The notes below the pieces were generated by a model, which saw nothing but the letters and a program-made list of their open reading frames with translations, did not search any database and had not been told where the DNA came from. Below are positions 26,501 to 35,063 of a DNA stretch of 35,063 bases, in pieces. The DNA is taken from the NCBI RefSeq assembly GCF_022770135.1, contig NZ_JALEIL010000087.1, positions 1 through 35,063 on the forward strand, read 5' to 3'. The stretch comes from Anaerococcus sp. Its GTDB lineage: Bacteria; Bacillota; Clostridia; Tissierellales; Peptoniphilaceae. A program made the position numbers and the translations under genes. Numbering within the stretch: the first letter of the stretch is position 1; every line of letters starts with the position of its first letter.

Positions 26501-28696
26501 TCACACCTTCTCTATTGGAGCGTAATCCTGATTTAGCTTTTTAAGACCTTTTTCATCAAAGGCCACTACAAGCTCATTTCCCTTATCTTGTTTTTTGATC
26601 TGTACAACCATACCACTACCCCACTTAGAATGAACTAGCCTATCTCCAACCTTGTATTCATCGTCACTTGCACTGGTTTTATTTAATTTTTTGCCTAAGA
26701 CTGACTGCCTAGTTTTTTCTCTCATGTAATCTTCTGCCATGGTCTTTTCATATTCTCTTGATGAATATCCATATGAACTAACCTTTTCTTCGACCTTTAT
26801 GTTATCAATTATTTCATCGATAAATCTAGATGGCTTATAAAATACCGGTTTGCCATAATTTCTCCTTGCCTCGGCACTTGATAGAAATAGTTTTTCCTCA
26901 GCTCGAGTGATGGCTACATAAAAAAGTCTTCTTTCCTCTTCAATATTGCCCTCATCGATACTTCTTTTTCCTGGGAATAATCCCTCATCAAGACCAACTA
27001 CAAATACTATTGGAAACTCTAGACCTTTTGCTGCATGCATTGTCATTAGTGAAATAGAATTATCTGTGCTTTCTGTCTTATCAAGATCAGATAGCAAGGA
27101 TAGATTTTCGAGATAATCATATATGGTATCTTCTGGATTATTTTCCTGATATTCTGATGCTGATGATATAAACTCATTTATATTATCTATCCTTGCCCTA
27201 TCTTCAACTGAATAGGATGACTCCAAGGATTTCATATAGCCACTTTTATCTAGTACATCTTCGATAAGGTCAACTATCTTGTAATTATTTACATTATCAA
27301 ATATTTCTTTCAAAGGTAGGTAAAACTTTTCGGTTGATTTTATAATCCTATCAGAAATCAAAGTATTGAACTCATCGTTTGTAATCAAGTCTAAAATGGC
27401 AATATTATGCAAATTAGCAACTCTTTCCAATTCTTCAATAGATTTATTGCCAATTCCTCTCTTTGGCTCATTAATAATCCTTTTTAGAGATAGGTCATCT
27501 TTTGGATTCACAATAATTTTTAAATAGGATACCAAATCTTTTATTTCTTTTCTATCATAGAATTTAAGTCCACCAACTACTTTGTAGTTTATTAGGTTCT
27601 TCATCAAAATCTCTTCGAAAGGTCTTGATTGGGCATTGGTCCTGTAAAGAATAGCAAAATCCTTAGCTTCATAGCCTTCTTGCATAAGACTTTTTATATT
27701 ATCAAGTACAAACTTTGCTTCTTCGCTTTCTACAGAATTCGCCTTATATATAACCTTGTCTCCACCCTTATTCTCTGTCCAAAGCTCTTTATCTTTTCTT
27801 TCGGAATTATTTTCTATTAGGAGATTTGCAGTGTCTAAAATATTTTCTGTAGACCTATAATTTTGTTCTAGCTTTATTGTTTCAGCATCCTTAAAGTCTT
27901 TTTCAAAGTTAAGGATATTTGAAATATTTGCTCCTCTGAAGCTATAGATAGACTGGTCAGCATCACCTACAACTGTGACATTGTTATGAAAACCCGCAAA
28001 ATATTTAATTAGTTCATACTGACTGTTATTAGTATCCTGATATTCATCTACAAATACATATTCGAATTTCTTTTGATAAAAATCCAAAGTCTCCTTGCTC
28101 TTAACAAAAAGATATAAAACCTTATCTATTAAATCATCAAAATCAAGGGCGTTGTAGTAAAACTTCTTTTCTTCATATTTTTTGTAGATTTCATAATATA
28201 CGTCGCCCTTACTATAGTAAGTATTTAATTTTAAGAATTCATCTGGATCTAAAGATTTGTTTTTGGCAGATGATATCACATTTAAAGCTTCTCGTGGAGC
28301 TATATCATCCTTATATCCAAGTTCATTAATTATTTCTTTTATGAGAGTTTTCTGATCACTTGTGTCATATATAGTAAAGTTTCTATCATATCCAATCTTA
28401 TCGATATTCATCCTCAGAATCCTCGCACAAATAGAGTGGAAAGTCCCAATCCAAAGATGCGATACATCCATATCAAGTAGCCTTGAGACTCTTTCTTTCA
28501 TTTCATTTGCAGCTTTATTGGTAAATGTTATAGCTATTATATTTCTCGGATCAATATTTTTTTCCTCAATAAGATAGGCAATACTCGTTGTAAGTACCCT
28601 AGTTTTGCCAGATCCTGCTCCAGCAAGAACTAACAGAGGTCCTTCACCATGAAGTACTGCCTTTCTTTGCATTTTATTTAATCCATCTAAGTTCAT
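26501..28696 (-). CDS. pcrA: ATP-dependent DNA helicase PcrA/UvrD
   Basis: LAGAGSGKTRVLTTSIAYL; VDEYQDTNNSQYELIKYFA; VGDADQSIYSFRGA; LMTMHAAKGLEFPIVFVVGLDEGLFP. Confidence 0.97.
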   Translation of the reverse strand: MNLDGLNKMQRKAVLHGEGPLLVLAGAGSGKTRVLTTSIAYLIEEKNIDPRNIIAITFTNKAANEMKERVSRLLDMDVSHLWIGTFHSICARILRMNIDKIGYDRNFTIYDTSDQKTLIKEIINELGYKDDIAPREALNVISSAKNKSLDPDEFLKLNTYYSKGDVYYEIYKKYEEKKFYYNALDFDDLIDKVLYLFVKSKETLDFYQKKFEYVFVDEYQDTNNSQYELIKYFAGFHNNVTVVGDADQSIYSFRGANISNILNFEKDFKDAETIKLEQNYRSTENILDTANLLIENNSERKDKELWTENKGGDKVIYKANSVESEEAKFVLDNIKSLMQEGYEAKDFAILYRTNAQSRPFEEILMKNLINYKVVGGLKFYDRKEIKDLVSYLKIIVNPKDDLSLKRIINEPKRGIGNKSIEELERVANLHNIAILDLITNDEFNTLISDRIIKSTEKFYLPLKEIFDNVNNYKIVDLIEDVLDKSGYMKSLESSYSVEDRARIDNINEFISSASEYQENNPEDTIYDYLENLSLLSDLDKTESTDNSISLMTMHAAKGLEFPIVFVVGLDEGLFPGKRSIDEGNIEEERRLFYVAITRAEEKLFLSSAEARRNYGKPVFYKPSRFIDEIIDNIKVEEKVSSYGYSSREYEKTMAEDYMREKTRQSVLGKKLNKTSASDDEYKVGDRLVHSKWGSGMVVQIKKQDKGNELVVAFDEKGLKKLNQDYAPIEKV

Positions 28697-28720
28697 ATTT
28701 CACGTCCTTCCATCTATCAC

Positions 28721-28731
28721 ATTATACCATA
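28721..28731 (-). promoter_or_regulatory. Extended -10 promoter of the pcrA operon
   Basis: Minus strand TATGGTATAAT, directly after the U-tract of the yerC terminator. Confidence 0.55.
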
Positions 28732-28762
28732 AAAATAAAAGAGTAAGTTGTCCTTACTCTTT
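28731..28762 (-). terminator. Intrinsic terminator overlapping the 3' end of yerC
   Basis: Minus strand AAAGAGTAAG-GACAA-CTTACTCTTT (10-bp stem, 28762-28738) followed by TATTTTTAT. The yerC stop TAA (28756-28754) lies inside the 5' arm. Confidence 0.88.
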
Positions 28763-29074
28763 GCTTTTTTCTTCTTTTAAATTCTTTTCAATAAGTCTTT
28801 CCAAAACTATATCATAGCCATTAGAACCATAATTTAATGATCTATTTACTCTTGAAATTGTAGCAGTAGAAGCTCCTGTTTCTTCTTCGATTACACTGTA
28901 TGTTTTTCTAATCTTAAGAAGTTTTGCAACATGTAGTCTTTGTGCTATTGATTGGATTTCTCTAGCTGTACATATATCAGTAAAGAAATCATAGCATTGC
29001 TCGATATCTTCAAGCATTAATACTGCTTCAAAAAACTCATCTATTTCTTTGTTTCTTAATTTATTTTCTTTCAT
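28754..29074 (-). CDS. yerC: YerC/YecD family TrpR-related regulator
   Basis: FFTDICTAREIQSIAQRLHVAKLLKIRKTYSVIEEETGASTATISRVNRSLNYGSNGYDIVLERL. Confidence 0.92.
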   Translation of the reverse strand: MKENKLRNKEIDEFFEAVLMLEDIEQCYDFFTDICTAREIQSIAQRLHVAKLLKIRKTYSVIEEETGASTATISRVNRSLNYGSNGYDIVLERLIEKNLKEEKSKE

Positions 29075-29727
29075 TTGCCTCTCCTATTAATTAATATATC
29101 AATTAAGCTTTCGCATAAATTGTTGTTTCTAGCAAGCAATGGTCCATGAAGGTAGGTTCCAATAGTATTCTTATATCTAAAGCCTTCGCTCTTATCTTTG
29201 CCATTATTGCCATTACCTTCCAAGACATATGCAAAAGGCTTTTGATTCTTTCCTAAAAATGTTACACCGCCATGATTTTCAAAACCCTTATAAATCGATT
29301 TTTTATCAAAAGCTGATTGAACTTTTATGTTACCAGTAAATCTATTTTTATCATCCTGGTTTATTGTGTAGTGGTCAAAAATTTTTAGACCTTCTATTTT
29401 CTTATTGTAGGCGTCATAATAGTACTGACCTAACAATTGATAACCGCCACATATAGCTAATAGTATACCATTATTTTCAATGTATTCTACCATACCATCT
29501 CTTTTTTTAAGCAAATCCTTTTGCACTATACTCTGCTCATAGTCCTGACCACCTCCAAAAAATACAAAATCATACTTTTTGTAATCAAAATCGTCTCCAA
29601 GGCTCACTACTTCGATGTTCGTTTCAAAACCTATTTTTCTAGCTTCATGGGCAAAAGCCATAACATTACCCACGTCTCCATATGTGTTTAACAAATTTCC
29701 ATAAAGATGTGCAATATTAACAATCAT
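29071..29727 (-). CDS. gatD: Lipid II isoglutaminyl synthase, glutaminase subunit GatD
   Basis: YGNLLNTYGDVGNVMAF; FFGGGQDYEQ; LAICGGYQLLGQYY; GTYLHGPLLARN. Confidence 0.93.
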   Translation of the reverse strand: MIVNIAHLYGNLLNTYGDVGNVMAFAHEARKIGFETNIEVVSLGDDFDYKKYDFVFFGGGQDYEQSIVQKDLLKKRDGMVEYIENNGILLAICGGYQLLGQYYYDAYNKKIEGLKIFDHYTINQDDKNRFTGNIKVQSAFDKKSIYKGFENHGGVTFLGKNQKPFAYVLEGNGNNGKDKSEGFRYKNTIGTYLHGPLLARNNNLCESLIDILINRRGK

Positions 29728-31055
29728 GATAATTCTAATACCTCTCTTAATCTTAGCATAGCTGTGTAAGTTGACAAGATATATATATTATCAGACTGAG
29801 CATTTTCTATTATATCAACTATTTCTTTCTCATAGTCAAATCCTTTTATATCTCCTTCATAAATTTCAGCTATCTCAAGTCTTCTTTTCATATCAGAAGG
29901 TCTCTTACCAGAGACATAAACATCCTTAATATCCATCTTTCTTAATTTCTCGTAGTGAGAATCGTATATCCAGCTTACATCCAATCCATCTGCATAATTG
30001 TCATTTAACAAGCAGATTAGACTTATATCGCTTTTATTTAAAAGCATCAACTCAATAATCTGGTTAAGTCCAGTAGGATTTTTTACAAGGTTAATTATTA
30101 CATTCTTATCAGCTATCTTAATATTTTCTTGCCTTCCAAATACATTCTTTTGAGACTTTAGTCCAGTATATATTTCCTCATAAGATAATCCTAGCTCTTT
30201 AGCAACTGCTAGTGAGGCTAAGGCATTATAAATATTATATAAGCCACCAACTGATATTTCATATTCTTCATTTGCTATTTTAAATGTTGAATGGTCACTT
30301 TCTAATTTTTCTAGATTATCAATGCAATATTTTAAGTTCTTAGAGGAAAAATCACATGAAGGACAAGTAAAATCTCCTAGAGACGAGTAATTGACGAGCC
30401 TGTACTTAAGAACACTGTTACACTTTGGACAAAGTATACCATCGGAATTTAGTTCCGCATCAAGTATATAGTCATCATGAATATCTCTCTTATCTCTTAT
30501 TCCATAATAAACTTTTTTGTAGGAGTCCATCTTATCGTAAGCGAAAATCGGAAGATCACCATTAGCTACTATCGTAGCATCAGCCATCTCCTCCATTCCT
30601 TCCATCATTTTGTCGAAAATATTATAAATCTCACCAAATCTATCCATTTGATCCCTAAATACATTTGTAAATACAACATAATCTGCCTTAAGGAACTTGC
30701 CTATTCTAGAAAGATTTGCCTCATCTACTTCTAGCACTGCGACAGTATCCTCATTTGGTGGATTATCCAATAAAGATGTAATAATACCTTGGACCATGTT
30801 AGATCCAGAGTCATTAGTAAAAACATTTTCATAATGTTGTCTTAATATATTTGTCAGAAAATGAGTAGTCATGGTCTTGCCATTTGTACCTGTAACAAAT
30901 ATAAATTTTGTATTCTTGGATAATTCTTTAAGAATATCTTTATCAAGTTTATAAGCGACATATCCTGGTAAGGAAGTAGCCTTATGATTTGTAATCTTTA
31001 AAGAAAATCTAATTAATTTTGCTATGTTTTTTATTACTTTACTTTTAAAACTCAT
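29724..31055 (-). CDS. murT: Lipid II isoglutaminyl synthase subunit MurT (Mur ligase family)
   Basis: FVTGTNGKTMTTHFL; zinc ribbon CPKCNSVLKYRLVNYSSLGDFTCPSCDF; overlaps gatD. Confidence 0.94.
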   Translation of the reverse strand: MSFKSKVIKNIAKLIRFSLKITNHKATSLPGYVAYKLDKDILKELSKNTKFIFVTGTNGKTMTTHFLTNILRQHYENVFTNDSGSNMVQGIITSLLDNPPNEDTVAVLEVDEANLSRIGKFLKADYVVFTNVFRDQMDRFGEIYNIFDKMMEGMEEMADATIVANGDLPIFAYDKMDSYKKVYYGIRDKRDIHDDYILDAELNSDGILCPKCNSVLKYRLVNYSSLGDFTCPSCDFSSKNLKYCIDNLEKLESDHSTFKIANEEYEISVGGLYNIYNALASLAVAKELGLSYEEIYTGLKSQKNVFGRQENIKIADKNVIINLVKNPTGLNQIIELMLLNKSDISLICLLNDNYADGLDVSWIYDSHYEKLRKMDIKDVYVSGKRPSDMKRRLEIAEIYEGDIKGFDYEKEIVDIIENAQSDNIYILSTYTAMLRLREVLELS

Positions 31056-31093
31056 AAGTCTACTATATACCCAAAATTATAAACTTTCCATAG

Positions 31094-31369
31094 CTAGTAT
31101 AAAATTTCGAAAGAATTTTCATTCTGCTTTAAGTCCATCTTTGAGATGTCTTTGGATTCTATCCTTACAAATTTCTGATTATCTAATTCTCTTATGAATG
31201 CTTCAATATTTTCAGTTCTACCTTGTACATAAACTTCAACACTTCCATCGTAGAGATTCTTGACACTTCCAGTCAAATTAAGATCGGTAGCAATCCTTAA
31301 AGAGTGAAATCTAAATCCGACTCCTTGGACCCTACCTTTGAAATTTATTTTAAGTCTTTCCATGCTCAC
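31094..31369 (-). CDS. acyP: Acylphosphatase
   Basis: INFKGRVQGVGFRFHSLRIA...GSVKNLYDGSVEVYVQG. Confidence 0.92.
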   Translation of the reverse strand: MSMERLKINFKGRVQGVGFRFHSLRIATDLNLTGSVKNLYDGSVEVYVQGRTENIEAFIRELDNQKFVRIESKDISKMDLKQNENSFEILY

Positions 31370-31425
31370 CCCTTTAATATACTATAACATTATAAAGCCT
31401 TTCTTGTAAAGACTTTACTTTAGCC

Positions 31426-31453
31426 TTGACATTAATGCCACGTAAGTTATAAT
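31426..31453 (+). promoter_or_regulatory. Sigma-A promoter for copA-csoR
   Basis: TTGACA (31426-31431), 16-nt spacer, TATAAT (31448-31453), upstream of AAGGAGG and ATG. Confidence 0.8.
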
Positions 31454-31460
31454 ATTATTG

Positions 31461-31477
31461 ACACCCCCTATGGGTGT
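31461..31477 (+). promoter_or_regulatory. Putative CsoR operator
   Basis: Inverted repeat ACACCC-CCTAT-GGGTGT just downstream of the -10. It resembles the C/G-tract pseudopalindromes bound by CsoR, and csoR is in the same operon. Confidence 0.7.
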
Positions 31478-31489
31478 TAAGGAGGTAAT

Positions 31490-34003
31490 ATGAAAGAACG
31501 TTTTGATGTTAGCGGAATGACTTGTGCTTCTTGTCAGGCTAATGTCCAAAAAGCGGTTCAAAAATTAGGAGTTAATGATGTTAATGTCAATCTTATTAGT
31601 GAGTCTATGACAGTTGATTACGATTCTGATAAGATTAGTAATGACGATATTATAAAGGCAGTAGAGAAAATTGGTTATGGAGCAAGTCCTAAAGATAAGG
31701 ACAGATCAAGCGAGATAAATCTTAAAGAACATGAAGAGATGTCTACAATAAGTAGATTAAAAATTTCCTTCTTGTTTTTAATCCCACTGATGTATTTGGA
31801 AATGGGGCCAATGATTAATCTTCCTATACCAAGTTTTCTAGAAGGTCGTGCAGGAGCAATAAATAATGCTTTTGTTCAATTTCTGCTTGCCTTGCCTGTA
31901 ATTTTTGTAAACCGCAAATTTTTTGTATCAGGCTTTAAGAGCCTTGTTAATAAGGCACCTAATATGGATACACTTGTCGCATTAGGTGCTGGTGCTGCCA
32001 CTATATTTGGTATATTTGCCATAATGAGGATGTCTTATGCCTTAGGACTAAACGATACCCAAGTGTTAGATCATTATAGGCACAATATATATTTCGAATC
32101 AAGTGCAACTATCCTAACTTTAATTACTTTGGGTAAATATTTCGAAGCTAGAAGTAAGGGAGAGACTAAAGCATCTCTCAAACACCTAATGGATCTAGCT
32201 CCAAAAACAGCTAAGGTGATTAAAAATGGTGAAGAAATTGAAGTTGCTATTGAAGAAATTGAAATTGGCGATACTATTGTTGTTAGACCAGGAGAGTCTA
32301 TCCCTGTTGATGGTATTGTAACAAAGGGCTCTTCCCTAGTTGATCAGGCCGCAATTACTGGTGAAAGCATACCAGTAAATAAAAATCCTGGCGATGAAGT
32401 AATATCTGCAAGTATTAACAAACAAGGATCTTTTCAATTTAGAGCTAAAAGGGTTGGTGAAAATACTACCATCTCACAAATCATAAGCCTTGTTAATGAA
32501 GCAAATGAAACTAAAGCACCAATCGCAAAATTAGCTGATAAGATATCAGCAATTTTTGTTCCGATGGTAATAGTTATTGCAATTCTAACTTTTACTATAT
32601 CGGCTTATCTTACAAAAGATTTTGAATTTGCCTTAAATCTTATGATAGCAGTTCTCGTAATATCTTGTCCATGTGCCTTAGGTCTTGCAACTCCAATGGC
32701 GATAATGGTTTCAACCGGTAAGTCAGCAGAGTTAGGTCTTCTGTTTAAAAGCGCTGAAAGCCTAGAGAACCTTCATAAGATTGATTCCATCCTTCTAGAT
32801 AAGACTGGAACAATTACAGAAGGTAAGCCTGTAGTTACTGATGTTTATACAAAAATGGATGACAAGGAGTTCATCTCTATTGCAAGAAGTATAGAAGAAG
32901 CTTCCGAGCATCCTTTGAGCAATGCAATTGTAGAATTTGCTAATAGCAAAAATATTGGTCCTAAAGAAACTTCAGACTTTAATTCTATAACTGGAATGGG
33001 GCTTGAAGCAAAAATAGACGGCAAAATATATTATGCAGGAAATATAAAACTTATGAACGATAAAAATATTTCTGTAAAAGATTTTGAAGAAAGATCTATC
33101 TCATATTCAGAAGAAGGAAAAACATCCATGTATTTTGCTGATGAAAATGAGGTCTTAGGCTTAATAGCGGTTCAAGACTTGGCAAAGGATAGTTCTATTA
33201 AGGCAATAGAAAAATTAAAAGCAATGGGCTACCATATTGCAATGCTAACAGGTGATAATGAAAAAACGGCCGAAGCAATTAGAAAAAAACTGGCTATAGA
33301 TGAAAAATACGCCGAGGTCCTTCCACAAGATAAAGACAAAGTTGTAAGAAAACTTCAAGAATCGGGTAAAAATGTAGCGATGGTCGGAGACGGGATAAAT
33401 GATGCCCCAGCACTAGCAAGATCTGATATCGGTATAGCTATTGGAAGCGGAACTGATATTGCTATTGATTCAGCAGATGTAGTATTAATTAAAAATTCCC
33501 TACTAGATATAGTTAATTCGATAAGACTATCTAGTAAGACCATCAAGATAATAAAGGAAAATCTCTTTTGGGCATTTTTCTACAACATTATCTTAATACC
33601 AGTAGCTGCCGGTATCCTCTACCCTAGATACGGTATAACCTTAAACCCTATGTTTGCGGCCTTGGCAATGAGCATATCCTCAGTCTTTGTATGTCTTAAC
33701 TCACTTAGACTTAGGAACTTTAAGCCAGAAGAAGAAGAAAGTAAAGAAGAAAATATAATAATTAAGGAGAATGAAATGAGTGAATTAAATAAAATGATTG
33801 TTAAAGTTGATGGAATGAGCTGTGAGAATTGTGCAAAACACGTTACAGAAGCCCTAGAATCCGTATCTGGAATAAAAGAAGTAAATGTTAACCTAGAAAA
33901 TAAAGAAGCTAATGTAGAATATTTCGGATCAGTAGATGAAGATGAAATTTCAAAGGCAATTAGTGAAGCAGGTTATGAATACAAGGGTATAGAATACAAA
34001 TAA
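31490..34003 (+). CDS. copA: Copper-translocating P1B-type ATPase with N-terminal and C-terminal HMA domains
   Basis: GMTCASCQ (N-terminal HMA), SCPCALGLATPMA, DKTGTITEGKP, EASEHPLSNAI, GDGINDAPAL, GMSCENC (C-terminal HMA). Confidence 0.96.
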   Translation: MKERFDVSGMTCASCQANVQKAVQKLGVNDVNVNLISESMTVDYDSDKISNDDIIKAVEKIGYGASPKDKDRSSEINLKEHEEMSTISRLKISFLFLIPLMYLEMGPMINLPIPSFLEGRAGAINNAFVQFLLALPVIFVNRKFFVSGFKSLVNKAPNMDTLVALGAGAATIFGIFAIMRMSYALGLNDTQVLDHYRHNIYFESSATILTLITLGKYFEARSKGETKASLKHLMDLAPKTAKVIKNGEEIEVAIEEIEIGDTIVVRPGESIPVDGIVTKGSSLVDQAAITGESIPVNKNPGDEVISASINKQGSFQFRAKRVGENTTISQIISLVNEANETKAPIAKLADKISAIFVPMVIVIAILTFTISAYLTKDFEFALNLMIAVLVISCPCALGLATPMAIMVSTGKSAELGLLFKSAESLENLHKIDSILLDKTGTITEGKPVVTDVYTKMDDKEFISIARSIEEASEHPLSNAIVEFANSKNIGPKETSDFNSITGMGLEAKIDGKIYYAGNIKLMNDKNISVKDFEERSISYSEEGKTSMYFADENEVLGLIAVQDLAKDSSIKAIEKLKAMGYHIAMLTGDNEKTAEAIRKKLAIDEKYAEVLPQDKDKVVRKLQESGKNVAMVGDGINDAPALARSDIGIAIGSGTDIAIDSADVVLIKNSLLDIVNSIRLSSKTIKIIKENLFWAFFYNIILIPVAAGILYPRYGITLNPMFAALAMSISSVFVCLNSLRLRNFKPEEEESKEENIIIKENEMSELNKMIVKVDGMSCENCAKHVTEALESVSGIKEVNVNLENKEANVEYFGSVDEDEISKAISEAGYEYKGIEYK
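33764..33778 (+). promoter_or_regulatory. Internal in-frame Shine-Dalgarno + ATG inside copA, candidate start of a 75-aa CopZ-like product (33776-34003)
   Basis: AAGGAG (33764-33769), 6-nt spacer, ATG (33776-33778) in the copA frame, at the boundary between the last membrane segment/linker and the GMSCENC HMA domain. Confidence 0.6.
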
Positions 34004-34278
34004 TGCATGCTGATAACAAAAAAACTATCAGGAAACTTAAAACCGTCGGTGGTCAAATCGACGGTTTAATTAAAATGATCGAAGATAACAGATATTGTAT
34101 AGATATCTCAAACCAAATTATGGCTTCAATCTCTATTCTTAAAAATATAAATAAAGAAGTCCTCCAAGCTCATCTAGAACACTGTGTATACCAATCTCTT
34201 AATAGTGATGACGAAGAAGACATTAAGCAAAAAATTGAGGAAATAGAAAAAGTTATCGATAAACTCAATAAAATTTAA
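34003..34278 (+). CDS. csoR: Copper-sensing transcriptional repressor CsoR
   Basis: KTVGGQIDGLIKMIEDNRYCIDISNQIMA...LEHCV. C...H-x3-C metal ligand pattern typical of Cu(I) CsoR; directly follows copA. Confidence 0.93.
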   Translation: MHADNKKTIRKLKTVGGQIDGLIKMIEDNRYCIDISNQIMASISILKNINKEVLQAHLEHCVYQSLNSDDEEDIKQKIEEIEKVIDKLNKI

Positions 34279-34330
34279 GAAGTGGGTATATATTTGATAG
34301 TAAGCGAAAACGAAATTAAAGGAGAATAAA

Positions 34331-34753
34331 ATGACTGAAAAATATAACAATGAAAATTTTGCAGGTGAAGTTCGTGAATATGTAGTTAGCGATAAGGTGC
34401 TTGCTAAAATTACGAAAAAAGTTGTTGATAACGTAGACGGTGTTCTAGACTTACAAGGTGGATTTTTTGATAACCTAACAAGTTCTTTTTCATCAGATGA
34501 ACAATCAACCTCTGGTATTTCTATAAATCAAGCTGATAAAGATTCTGTTGTTGAAGCAGGAATCATCCTTGAATACGGCAAAAGAGCTGAAGAAGTATTT
34601 AGAAATCTAGATAAGGCTATCAAAAATGAAGTTAAAAACTTAACAGGTATTAATGTTAAAGCTGTTAAAGTAAATATTGTTGATATCCTTACAAAGGAAG
34701 AATTCAATAAAAAACAAAGACAAGAAGAAGAAAAAAAGCAAAAAGAAATTTAA
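34331..34753 (+). CDS. Asp23/Gls24 family envelope stress response protein
   Basis: GEVREYVVSDKVLAKITKKVVDNVDGVLDL...VEAGIILEYGKRAEEVFRNLDKAIKNEVKNLTGINVKAVKVNIVDI. Confidence 0.9.
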   Translation: MTEKYNNENFAGEVREYVVSDKVLAKITKKVVDNVDGVLDLQGGFFDNLTSSFSSDEQSTSGISINQADKDSVVEAGIILEYGKRAEEVFRNLDKAIKNEVKNLTGINVKAVKVNIVDILTKEEFNKKQRQEEEKKQKEI

Positions 34754-34782
34754 TTAAGAACTCCCCTCTATCTAGCTGATAG

Positions 34783-35063
34783 TGAAGTGTACCAATAAAA
34801 CTGGACATAATATTAAATTAGTTATTTACAATAGGATGCTTGCCTATACTTTGTAGGCGGCATCCATTTTGTTTTTGATTGGATTCGCTCATTATTAAAA
34901 TAATATATATATTCATCAATATCTTTTGAGAACTCATCAAAAGAGCTATAGCTCTTTTCATATCCATAATACAATTCATTTTTTAATCTAGCGAAAAATG
35001 ATTCCATAATAGAGTTATCATAACAGTTACCTTTTCTAGACATAGACTGATTTATCTTATGCT
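34783..35063 (-). mobile_element. Right-hand portion of an IS3-family (IS150-like) insertion sequence, truncated by window edge
   Basis: Transposase C-terminus plus a putative terminal sequence TGAAGTGTACCAATAAAACTGGACA starting near 34783. The exact outer boundary is uncertain by a few bases. Confidence 0.75.
34822..35063 (-). CDS. IS3-family transposase OrfB, C-terminal part (rve/DDE domain)
   Basis: Open through the window edge: HKINQSMSRKGNCYDNSIMESFFARLKNELYY...YIYYFNNERIQSKTKWMPPTKYR, the classic IS3 OrfB C-terminus. Confidence 0.93.
   Translation of the reverse strand, partial: HKINQSMSRKGNCYDNSIMESFFARLKNELYYGYEKSYSSFDEFSKDIDEYIYYFNNERIQSKTKWMPPTKYRQASYCK

Noticed and set aside
27629-30734. 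Plus-strand ORFs 27629..27820, 28362..28577 and 30477..30734
   Set aside because: Antisense to pcrA and murT.
33355-33546. Minus-strand ORF inside copA
   Set aside because: Antisense to the conserved GDGINDAPAL region of copA.
1-35063. CRISPR array, tRNA/rRNA, prophage or defence cassette
   Set aside because: No regularly spaced repeats, no recognisable structural RNA gene, and nearly all sequence is accounted for by housekeeping CDSs.

Overview
Low-GC, tightly packed chromosomal window from a Gram-positive anaerobe. The gene set looks like Tissierellia/Peptoniphilaceae, for example Anaerococcus; that taxon call is inference only. Most genes are housekeeping genes in minus-strand operons: priA (partial)-coaBC-rpoZ-gmk; hup; deoD-glmU-prs-pth-mfd-prsA-like lipoprotein-SurA_N-like lipoprotein; rpiB; pcrA-ligA-gatCAB-mtaD-acpS/nnrD-alr-mazF; and acyP-murT-gatD-yerC. 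Plus-strand genes are rqcH, murC, and copA-csoR followed by an asp23-family gene. A truncated IS3-family transposase lies at the right edge. I found no CRISPR array, phage or defence island, and no tRNA or rRNA. The signals most worth checking are: (1) the C-terminal heavy-metal domain of copA has its own in-frame Shine-Dalgarno and ATG and would encode a free 75-aa CopZ-like chaperone; (2) a three-tier nested hairpin sits between gatB and mtaD, with the gatB stop codon inside the outer stem and no visible SD for mtaD; (3) the acidic tail of a PrsA-like foldase overlaps, in another frame, the basic signal peptide of the next lipoprotein; (4) an AcpS-NnrD fusion without an NnrE domain; (5) a MazF gene directly overlapping alr with no room for an antitoxin.
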